Below the pieces are notes generated by a model, which saw nothing but the letters and a program-made list of their open reading frames with translations, ran no database searches and was not told where the DNA came from. The position numbers and the translations under genes were made by a program. Shown here one piece after another: positions 32,241 to 42,537 of a stretch of DNA of 64,000 bases; position 1 is the first letter of the stretch, and each line of letters begins with the position of its first letter. The stretch is from Hordeum vulgare subsp. vulgare (lineage: Eukaryota > Streptophyta > Magnoliopsida > Poales > Poaceae), in NCBI RefSeq assembly GCF_904849725.1, contig NC_058521.1, positions 559,694,176 to 559,758,175 of the forward strand, read 5' to 3'.

Positions 32241-33889
32241 ATTTAAATTTGTGGCGACAAGACCCTCAAAGCAAGATCGATTTTGGATATGTTTGAAATA
32301 AATTTTATTTTATAAATTTCAATTATCTTTAAAATCACTTTCATAAAATACTAGATTGTTTCACTATTTCATAAAATATATTCTAGTGTTTTGCACATTT
32401 GCACAAACTGGAATATGGAACTCACAAAGAACGGATATATTTCATGTATTAGGAAAAGAAGTTTAACATATTCTTAATAATAAATTTTGCACAATGAAAC
32501 AACCAAATTCTCATATTTCAAAAAACCAGTTTCACATATTTTGACGCAATGGAATAAGCAACTTGACAAACACGCTAAAACAAATTGAGTGAAATACGTC
32601 GACTGCAATGCTACAATTTAAACGTGTTTGAAATACTTAATTTCACATATTTTAAATAACATATTTCACATATTTTTCACACACTGGAATAAGCAACTTG
32701 ACAAACTTACTAAAATATGTTTGTTGTATTTGCAAAATATCCGTTTCACATATTTCAGATAGTGAATTTCACATATATGAAATAACCCATTTCACATATT
32801 TTCACACACTGGAATGAGCAAATTGGCAAACAAACTGAAATATGTTTCGTATATTTGAAAAATGCCAGTTTCATATATTCCAAAAATCTATCAATTAAAA
32901 AACAATTTCACTCATTTCACATGAAGAAATCACATACTGGCCCGCGTTGTCATGGCCATCAGTTTCACTTACTTCAAAAAACTATCACTAAAAAACATTT
33001 TCACTCATTTGAAAACAAGATTTCACTAATTTTAAGAATAGTTTCAAATAATCATCTTCACATTTATAAGTAGCTAGTTTCATATTTTTGGAATAATAAG
33101 TTTCACATATTTCACAGTGAAATGTGTTTGTTATGCATGAAAAAGAAATTTTACTCATTTCAAGAAATTGGTTTCACTAAATTCAAAAAAGTTATTCCAC
33201 TATTTCAGAAAACATATTTCACTCATTTGAAACATTGAAATTTAAACATGTATGATTGTATTCAAGATTGATCTTGTTTTAAATGTCTTGATGCCAACCG
33301 TTCAAACATTTCAAAACATTGGAAAGCGAAAAATGGTGTTGTTCTAAATATATTAGCGCATGAATTCACAAATGTAATAAAAAAACATGGACTTCCTCTG
33401 GGGATAAATCACATGCCGCATGCTACTCTGTCTCCTCCTAAGAAAATGTTATGTTGTGGGGTATAGACAATACAAGCTTAGTTGACATAATAATAGAGAT
33501 AAAAAAAGGGCATGAGGAAATACAAGCAAGTACACATGCATCTAAAAGAAAACGAGTGGTGGTTGCTCCACCAGTAGATACCGGAGCCGGTAGAACAACT
33601 TTGCGCGGTGAGGGCACCATTGGCGAAGAGGGAGACGATTGGCACCGTATGGCCGGAGACAAAACTAATCGGGCTCAGCGGCGGGAGTGAGCATCTAGAA
33701 AGGGGAAGTGAGTAAACATCTAGACGATGGGTTATAACACGCTACGTACAACACAACACTAATCACTATTCACTAGGAAGACCAAACTTTTCTATGTAAA
33801 ATAAAGATGGATCTGGTTAGCAACCTATTAGTGATTATCGTTGTTCCATTTTGATTATAGAAACACATTATTACTCGCTCACCAGTTTT
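32241..33889. repeat. AT-rich DNA with reiterated tttcacatattt motif
   Basis: From about 32340 to 33240 the word tttcac(a/t)(t/a)attt and close variants recurs roughly every 30-60 bp without a fixed period. A short ORF at 33451-33690 has no recognisable family. No gene is supported. Confidence 0.6.
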
Positions 33890-34039
33890 AGGTTGGCCAG
33901 TGATAACCCTCTAGCCGAGCCTTAATAACCCTACCATTGATGCCTTCGAAGTGGCGGCCAATGCAAAGGCACATCACTGACACGTGATCTCGGACGGGTC
34001 AGTGATGAGGGGTTAGTGTTATTCGGATTTGTAGCAGTG
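33890..34039. mobile_element. Terminal fragment of a CACTA-type element
   Basis: The end atttgtagcagtg at 34039 is the reverse complement of a CACTG-type CACTA terminus (cactgctacaaat). The preceding 150 bp repeat gtgat(a/g)a and cactgac motifs typical of subterminal regions. The matching left end was not found. Confidence 0.45.
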
Positions 34040-34197
34040 TTCATTATCGAAAATGAAATAGTTCTTGATGTCTTCTAAATTATTGAAACTTGTTCATTGA
34101 ATATTTTGATTCAAACTGGATCATTGAATTGAATTCAGCTAAACACATTTTTTCTTGATGTCTTCTTAATTATTCGAGTATCATTTCATCATCGTGA

Positions 34198-34198
34198 G

Positions 34199-34251
<53 letters not shown>

Positions 34252-34283
34252 CCATTATTATTATTATTATTATTATTATTACA
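34198..34283. repeat. (CAT)n and (ATT)n microsatellite
   Basis: About seventeen cat/atc repeats are followed by about ten att repeats. Confidence 0.95.
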
Positions 34284-37040
34284 TTAAACATAAAAACGTA
34301 TTTCATAAATAATCACATGAATTCCAAATATATTAGCTACTTTCCACCAATTCAAGGAACATTTTATACATATTTTCAAGTAAAACTTATTTTAATCATT
34401 TCAAGTAAGTATAATCATTATAGTTCATTTATAAAATTTGAATTCTTATTTGAACTTTCAAAACTATCTTAAAGTATTTTGATTAGTATGAAAGGCATAT
34501 CATTGATATTTCACATGAATTTCCAATATTATTAAATTATTACAATGCATTTATAGAAAATGTTACCCCATACTTGAATAACTATATAGACCAAACTTTC
34601 ATTTTTATATTCTTATTCCGGTCAATTTTGCGAAATATTTGTTCAGTCATTTCACCGAAACTTCACTAGTTTAGTCATAGTTCGATCAACATTGGAAAAA
34701 TCAGAGAGATTTCACAAAAAGCTTAAATGTTTTACATATATTTTAACTGAAATTTCATGAGAGATTTGAAAATGGAAAAAGGTTTTCTCAATAGTGACAC
34801 TGAATGGATTTAATTTGTTTTCAAGTGTATAGTAAATATTTCTCAAGCAACTTGAAATATGAACCAAATAATTGGAATTCAAGTGAAATATATGTTGACT
34901 ATTTTTAAAATAAATTAAAATATGTGTGATTATTTCTGAATTTAATGTGAGCAGTAGTTGTAAATTTGTTGAGAAGAAAAATGAATTCCTGGTGGAATAA
35001 AATTTGAAAGTGGATTTCATTGGAAAATTGATGAAATGTTATTCATAGCATAATGAAAAATGTGAAACATGTGTTTTGATAAAAAACTATTTTATGTCTT
35101 TGATTTATTTTGAGAATTTGAAGTCTTTGAATTATTTTGGATTAAACAATAAAACAATCATTTTGTATTTTTGAAAATATTAATTTTTTATTTATAAATC
35201 TGTTAGTAAAACGCTGAAACGCTCATAAACTTGAGAAATGATGGGAATATAAATACAAAAGGAAATCTTGGTTAGGTGGCTAGATTCCCGTTGAGTTTGC
35301 TCAATTGATTGGTAGGTGACAGTCCTCGACCTGGCCGCTATGTTGTTTTCTTTTCCTTTTCCCTCCCTTCATTGGTTTGTCACGAGAATCCTGCTATCAC
35401 TTCTCCTCGCCATCTTGGTAGTTATCTATTCATCCTGAAGTGTGAAATTTCAGGACCTGAGCTCCTTGGGGCCAGGTATATTTGAAAATGTTATTTTATA
35501 TTTAAAACATATTGAAACTTTCCATCTATGAAAGCATATACATGTTCTCTACATACCTGTAAAGATTAATTATAAACGATGATTTATAGGCGATACAAAA
35601 GATAAATTGCAGTCCAAAAAAAGAATGAGTTCCATTTTCTACCCTAGTTGTACATTTTTGTGACACATAATACCCCGTTTAGTGGGATTTCAATCGAAAT
35701 ATCATATTTTGAAAACTTTCAACATGGTTTTACCCGGTTTTTCATTCTGTTTATTTATGATAGGTAGGATCGGCATGTTGTATCAATGATTCGTTCATGT
35801 ATAGACTTCTCTTGTCCATCTGTTCCACTCCTCCTTGTTATTCAGATATTTTTAAACCCGAGGCATTACCTCACATCTTGCCTAATGGACATGCATTAAA
35901 AAATGAGGGTCCAAAGTTTCTAAATGGGATATACTAGACGAATTTTCACTCGACGGAGCAATTAGTTTCACAAATCCCATTTTGATGTACATATTTGTCC
36001 TTTTTGTGTACACCAGATATGAAAAAAAAACTTGATGTGGCTTCGCATGTATACAGTGTAATTATATGTGCATATGCACATTTTTTTCATAATAAATTTT
36101 TGAAATGGGAAAGGAAAGTTTTTGAAAAAAATAAAGTAAGGGGCTCCCTGGAGACCGTCTTCCAAATGTTTTTTTCGTCCATCCACCTCCTTTCTACGTT
36201 CCTACTTTACATTGGCCCTTCTTCTTGTTTTTGGGGTTCAACCTCCTTGTACCAAACAGTGCACAGGTAGATTATTCGTTGCATATAATCTGCTCACCCT
36301 CAACGATCACATGGTGCACCACTCCCAATGCATCACTACGTACACAATATGTGCATGCATGCATGATCATTGTTTGATAGCCCTGGCAGCCCAACGTACT
36401 ATGGATGCACACACCGCAGCACTCCCTATGAGCTGGGCAGACGGTACGTAGCTGGCCCAAGCTAAGCTGTGGCACTGCATGTCAGGCTGCAATACGTCAA
36501 TACCTACAGCATGAAGCATCTATCTCTCCAAGGAGAAGTCCATCACGATGTGTGTGTATGCTTCAGTTACATCAAGTTGCAACGGCGCACCCATGGATAT
36601 GGTATTTTACTTGCCGCATGCCCTTTGAGAACTACGTGTACTCTTCCTTGGTCATCTCTTGCCCTGGTTGCATGCACTTGCTTGCAGCTGAGACATCTTC
36701 TTGTGTGGCCATCATCTTGGGATGTACGTGGCTGGACGCTGCGACGCAGAACAGAAGCTCCTCGAAAGAGAAAGAAAATTATCTTGATGTTGCACTGTAC
36801 AGTGTAGACAAATCATTTTGTATTGTGTGCAGTGCAGTATCGATCAACACTGTAGCCGGATAGCAAAGACAAAAAGGGATCGGTTTAACGATTGCGGGAG
36901 GCAGGCCCAGCGAAGCAGGGAGCACAGGGCGCTACGTGACGAACCTCTCGTCACTGCTATTCATAGCTGAGACTACTGCCGGGCTTCTTCCAGGCTACAT
37001 TCTGTAGCTGGCAACAGTAGGTCCCATTCAAATCATTATT
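34284..37040. other. AT-rich non-coding stretch
   Basis: 34.28-35.28 kb is very AT-rich; 35.28-37.04 kb is mixed, with a catgcatgcatg cluster near 36355. No protein homology, LTR edge or inverted repeat could be supported. Confidence 0.45.
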
Positions 37041-37135
37041 ACTCCGTCCGTTTCAAAGTAAGTGTGTTAAGTTTAATACAATTTTGTACTAGCTTTCGTA
37101 AAAAGTCGAGACAGTTATTTTAAAACGAAAACAGT
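37041..37135. repeat. Stowaway-type MITE fragment
   Basis: It begins attactccgtccgtttcaaag with a TA at the left and continues taagtgtgttaagtttaatac. The right half ends in tcgagacagttattttaaaac without a clean terminus. Confidence 0.55.
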
Positions 37136-37299
37136 ATTATTTTGGAATGCTCAGTTATTTTATTTTGAATCACCAACTACAATGTAGAAGAGCACATGCA
37201 CACACAGCACACACCACCAGACATTTACACAACGTCTACCCATGACCGAGTTAGGTTTACGCTGCTTGAAGATACTAGTAGAAAATAGGGCTTTGGTTC

Positions 37300-37562
37300 G
37301 GGCCTGGCTAGCCCATTAGTCCCGGTTCTTCATTAACCGGGACCCATGGGGGCATTAGTCCCGGTTCATGAGCCCAGGGGGCGGCCGGGGCCTCGTGGGC
37401 ATTGGTCCTGGTTCGTCTGGACTCATTTGTCCCGGTTCTAGGCACGACCCGGGACCAATGGGCCGCGCTCCTGGCACACATCCATTGGTACCGGTTCGTG
37501 CCTTGAACCTGTATAGAAGGGGGGCGTTAGTCCCGGTTTATGCCACGAACCGGGACAAATAA
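37300..37562. repeat. Left subterminal repeats of the CACTA
   Basis: Repeated attagtcccggttc and gaaccgggac words in both orientations occupy about 250 bp next to the left terminus. In CACTA elements such regions are the binding sites of the accessory protein. Confidence 0.8.
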
Positions 37563-37818
37563 TTTGCCTATATATACCCATCGTTGCGGCAGAGCACTCT
37601 GTTTTTTTGGCCGGCGAGGGGAGGGTATTTGGGTGCTCTAGCTCACCTCCTATGCACATGAGGTGTTCGATGAAATGCCCGAGCCACACTAGTTAAGCTT
37701 TCTCCTCTCGAAGCTCGACCTCGGAGCTCCATTTTTCCCGAGATTTGTCTAGATTTAGCGGTCCGTCACGCCCCGTCCCCGTTTTCACCGCTGGGGTACG
37801 TCCATGTGTACGTCTACA

Positions 37819-38463
37819 ATGTCGTCTGCAAGCTCCTCCGCAGATAGTGAGGTAAGTCGATTTGGATTTTCGGTTGACATTGGATTTGGGGATTTCTCAT
37901 CTAGGGTTTCGCGAGATGGGTCGTAATATGCGCCTTTCTGGCTCGTAGGTGGATGGCTGCGGGATTGTGCAGTTCCAATCCGAGTTTTCATTCCCAATCC
38001 AAGTTTCTACGGCCTTGAGGAGCGCTCGAATCACCGTTGCCCGGGGCATGGGCTAATTCCTGCTCGCCGTGTTTCTTGGGGTGGAGCAAGCACGGGAAGA
38101 AGGTTTTTGGGTTGTCCACTCGATGTAATTCCTCAAAACATCATTTGGTACTCTGTTTTCATCGATTTATTGCAAAGTTATGAATTTCACCTAATTATGT
38201 GAACTCTGATTTAACAGCTTCCTGATGAGTGTGATTGGGTTGTTTGGATTGACCGCCCTCCCACTAAGCTAGTGAGGCAAGCTTTTGAAGAGATCCATGG
38301 TGGCCTTGAACGTAGTTGGATCAAAGCTAGTAGGATGGAGAAGAAGGTTATGGATCTGAACAATGAAAACAAGAAAATGCAATTGAAGTTGAAGAAAAGG
38401 AATGAGCTCATGGAAACAATGGTTTTCTCTTTGTTCTTGGCATTAGCATTGTGGCTAGTTTAG
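37819..38463 (+). pseudogene. GRF-type zinc finger / coiled-coil / membrane-tail gene in CACTA (broken)
   Basis: A possible first exon (37819-37851, MSSASSSADSE, then gtaagt) precedes a stretch reading YGLEERSNHRCPGHG, then TGRRFLGCPLD, up to a splice donor at 38125. The last exon (38218-38463) continues LPDECDWVVWIDRPP, a helical basic segment (MEKKVMDLNNENKKMQLKLK) and a hydrophobic tail (MVFSLFLALALWLV). CPGH, GRRFLGC and DECDWVVW match the ligand pattern of a GRF finger. An in-frame TAA near 37929 and frame uncertainty upstream suggest a broken 5' part. It has the same domain plan as the gene at 26055-26647 but low sequence identity. Confidence 0.55.
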
Positions 38464-38568
38464 TTTCTATTTGGTCTAAGCAAGCCAATTAAGTGGCAGT
38501 GTGTGTGTTATGTTCAAGGCCATCATCGTGTAATGGATATCATGTATTGTGTTAAAATTGTCACCACT

Positions 38569-39970
38569 GCCAACTTGGAACCTTTTCAGAGTTCATTTCA
38601 AATGCTTTTCAATTTCATTGTCTTATAGCTCAAAATAATCAGTAAATGCATGAAAAATAACAAATGAAGTCAGAAAGGGTTGTAAATTGATGATGTGGCA
38701 TTGAATGGTGCATTTTGAATACAGAAAAACTATGGAGTTCAAATAAGTTCAAAAAATCAAATCCCTTTGTAACACACGAGTTTTCGTATTAAACATTGAT
38801 ACTTCGAAAGAGATTGTCCGTTTTGTACACGAAGTGCATCCAGTTTTTGCCATAACCCTCTCAACTTCCTCGCACATGCTATGTGGGTGAAATGATGATA
38901 CCATGCCAACTTGGAACCTTTTAAGAGTTCATTTCAAATGTTTTTCAATTTCATGGTCTTATAGCTCAAAATAATCCGTAAATGTATGAAAAATAACAAA
39001 TGAAGTCACAAAGGGTTGTAAATTGATGATGTGGCTTTGAATGGTGCATTTTGAACACAAAAATCTATGGAGTTCAAATAAGTTCAAAAAAATGAAATCC
39101 CGTTGTAACAGACGAGTTTCCGTATGAAACCCTCATACTTCGAAAGAGATTGTCCGTTTTGTACACGAAGTGCATCCAGTTTTTGCCGTAACCCTCTCAA
39201 CTTTCTCGCACATGCTATGTGGGTGAAATGATGATACCATGCCAACTTGGAACCTTTTCAAAGTTCATTTCAAATGCTTTTCAATTTAATGGTCTTAATT
39301 ACAGCTCAAAATAATTAGTACATGCATGAAAAATAACAAATGAAGTCACAAAAGGTTGTAAATTGATGATGTGGCTTTGAATGGTGCATTTTTAACACAA
39401 AAAAACTATGGAGTTCAAATAAGTTAAAAAAATGAAATTCCTTTGTAACACACGAGTTTCCGTATGAAACCGTGATACTTCAAAAGAGATTGTCCGTTTT
39501 GTACACGAAGTGCATCAAGTTTTTGTTGTGACCCTCTCAACTTTCTCGCACATGCTATGTGTGTAATGATGATATCATGCCAACTTGGAACCTTTTCAGA
39601 GTTCATTTCAAATGCTTTTCAATTTCATGGTCTTATAGTTCAAAATAATCAGTAAATGCATGAAAATAAAAAATCAAGTAAGAAAGGGTTGTAAATTGAT
39701 GATGTGGCTTTGAATGATGCATTTTGAACACAGAAAAACTATGGAGTTCAAATAAGTTCAAAAAAATGAAATCCCTTTGTAACAGACGAGTTTCCGTATG
39801 AAGCCATGATACTTCAAAAGAGATTGTCCATTTTGTACACGAAGTGTATCCAGTTTTTGCCGTAACCCACTCAACTTTCTCGCATATGCTATGTGGGTGA
39901 AATGATGATACCATGCCAACTTGGAACCTTTTCAGAGTTCATTTCAAATGCTTTTCAATTTCATGGTCTT
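38569..39970. repeat. Tandem array, about 4.2 copies of a 336-bp unit
   Basis: Units begin gccaacttggaacctttt at 38569, 38905, 39241, 39579 and 39915 (periods 336, 336, 338, 336). Each contains gtccgttttgtacacgaagtg and stops in all frames. The copies are very similar to one another. Confidence 0.95.
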
Positions 39971-39971
39971 T

Positions 39972-40460
39972 CAACTAAAATTATATAGAATTTATGCAAC
40001 TAAAATTATCAAAGTATTTTCTATTCAAAACATTAAAAGCAAAAAGAATTATCATAAAAGAAAATAAATAAGTAATTAGAATTTTGTTACAAACTTTAAT
40101 AGAAAAAAGAATTATCATAAAATAAAATAAATAAGTAATTAGAAACAAAAAAGAAAGCAAAAAGAACGTGTACCAAATAAAATGCCTTTGTAACAGCCAT
40201 AGAACTCATACTAAAGGAATCAACTAAAAAGATTTTATAAACCTCTAGTATTATTGAAACTAAAATTATATACAATTCATGCAACTAAAATTATCAAAAT
40301 ATTTTTTGTTCAAAACATTAAAAGCAAAAAAGAATTATCATAAAAGAAAATAAATAAGCAATTAGAATTTTGTTACAAACTTTAATAGCAAAAACAATTA
40401 TCATAAAAGGAAATAAATAAGTAATTAGAAACAAAAAAGAAAGCAAAAAAACTAGATTTT
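39972..40460. repeat. Second tandem repeat, two copies of about 285 bp
   Basis: An A-rich unit beginning aactaaaattatata with agcaaaaagaattatcataaa occurs from about 39972 and again from about 40257. It directly follows the 336-bp array. Confidence 0.85.
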
Positions 40461-40704
40461 TTTTAAAAAAAGTGCCACCTACACGGCCACGACGACGTGC
40501 ATACGACTAGAAACCCATTACTAGGGCTAGGATGCAGGCCCGTAGTAGGCCCAATAGGCCCACAAGCACATAGAACGATTTTAGGCCCGTAAGCCTCCAG
40601 TAGAGAGGAGCTCGAAGTGGTTGGTTCGGCAGGGCTTATAAACCACTCCGAACCCCTCTCGGCTAGCGAGGTGGGACTAAACATAGCACCGCACCGCGCA
40701 AGGC

Positions 40705-40975
40705 CTTTGGTCCCGGTTGGTGGCACCAACCGGGACTAAAGGGGGCATTGGTACCAGTTGGTACCACCAACCGGGACAAAATGCCTCTGCTTCCCGCCCT
40801 TCGGGGTGCTGAAAAGAGACCTTTGGTCCCGATTGGTGTCACCAACCGGGACCAAGTGCCTCTGCTTCCCGTCCTTCGGGCTTCTGAAAAGAGACCTTTA
40901 GTCTCGGTTGGTGACACCAACCGGGACTAAAGGGGGGCATTGGTACCGGTTGGTGGCACCAACCGGTACCAATGG
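40705..40975. repeat. Array of five perfect or near-perfect short hairpins
   Basis: Five units of the type cccggttggtggcaccaaccggg, with 10-14 bp arms and tiny loops, lie at about 40709, 40750, 40828, 40899 and 40942. They resemble the terminal subterminal repeats of the CACTA but sit 3.4 kb from the left end. A TATA-like tatataagcc follows at 40982. Confidence 0.9.
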
Positions 40976-42324
40976 CTTTGCTATATAAGCCAGCACTTGT
41001 GGAAATTTCGTCACTTATTCCATCCCTCCGACGACGACGCCAGGCTGCCCGAGCTCACCGTCGTCGCCCCTGCCCCCGACCACGCCGCCGTTACCCGGCC
41101 CGACCACGCCATCGTCGCCCCTGCCCCCCGACCACGTCGCGCGCCCTCGTCGTGCCTCTGCCGCGCCCCCGACCCACCTCATCGACGCCGTCGCTGCCCT
41201 CTGCCCCGTCGATCGCCATCGCCCCTGCCCCGACCACGCCGCCGTCACCGCCATCTACACCGACGCCGGCGCCGTGCCTCTGCCCCTGCCCCGACCACGC
41301 CACACCTCTCCTTGGTCAGGCCGGAGCCGCCAACCCTGTCCTCTCCTTTGTTTTTTTAGATTATCTGATGTTTTTTTTCGAGATTATGTGTATATGTGTG
41401 AGTATATGTATGTGTGTATATCTGATTATATGTCCTTTTTAGATTTTTTGTTCATATATATGATGATTTCTTTTTTGCATTTTGATAAAAATGTATATAT
41501 GTATGTATGTTCTCTGTGCATATAAAAGTTTGATTTTTAGTACATTTGGGTACATTTTAGGTTATTTTTATCTATATATGTTCTCTGATTTAGTACATTT
41601 TAGGTTAATTTCATTTTTAGAAAAGTTTTATATATTTAGGAAAAGAAGGAAGAAGAAGAAAAAGTTTTATATATGCAAAAGTTACATTTTTAAAAAAGTA
41701 TTATATATAGCTAGGAAGATAAGGAAGAAGAAGAAAAAGAATGAGAGGGAAAAGGAAAATAAGAAGAGGAAGAAAGGAGAGGAAGAGGAGAGGAAGAAGA
41801 GGAGAAATAAATAAGAAGAGGAAAAAAGAAGAAAAAGAAGAGAATAAGAAGAAAGGAATAGAGAAGAAGAAGAAAAATATCTCCTTTTTTTCTTTTTTTT
41901 TTCTTCGATCGCTTCTCTTCTATTCCTTTCTTCTTCTCCTCTTTTTATTTCTTCTTTTGTCTTCTTATTTTTTATCGGGTATGTCGTTGTCGATATACCC
42001 CCTCCCGATAAGTTCAACACGAGGGGGGGTCGATATACCCCCTCCCCGATAACATTATTTTCCCATGTATGTATGTCGTCGTTGTCGATATAACCCCCTC
42101 CCGGATAACTTCGACATGAGGGGTGGTCGATATATAAACCCCCTCTCGACCGTGATAACTTATACTACGGGAGCACCCCCCCCGGCCCTCTCGCTCGACC
42201 AAAACTGTCGAGGACACCCAAACCCTAGAAAAAACAATGTTGGTCTCCTACTCCCTCCCGCCGCGCCCCTACCCGACAAACTCTCTCGAGGCCAGCCAAA
42301 TTTACCAAGTTAAAAGAGCGTTGT

Positions 42325-42430
42325 CGTCGAGGCCACCCCAAACCCTTGAAGAGTTGTCGAGGCCACCCCAAACCCTTGAAGCGTTGCCGAGGCCACCCCA
42401 AACCCTAGAGAAGCAGCGTCGAGGCCACTA
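42325..42430. repeat. Minisatellite, about four units of 31 bp
   Basis: The unit gtcgaggccaccccaaaccc ttgaag is repeated about four times directly upstream of the ORF2 gene. Confidence 0.85.
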
Positions 42431-42537
42431 ATATGATTCCTTATTGTGATTAGCTACCTAGTTCTACGTTTTCCACTAATATATCCATTTGTCATGTTTG
42501 AATAATAATTGCCATGTTGTAAATATTTGCAGAAACC

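Noticed and set aside
33451..33690. Short plus-strand frame with KRKR and Gly-rich end
   Set aside because: Isolated in AT-rich repeat DNA, no homology recognised and no splice partners; left out as a gene.
38569..39970. Possible CRISPR-like array
   Set aside because: The 336-bp units are direct tandem copies with no unique spacers, in a plant nuclear genome.
41682..42020. Lys/Glu-rich and Ser/Phe-rich frames
   Set aside because: Simple-sequence gaagaa/cttctt DNA in the CACTA; not coding.
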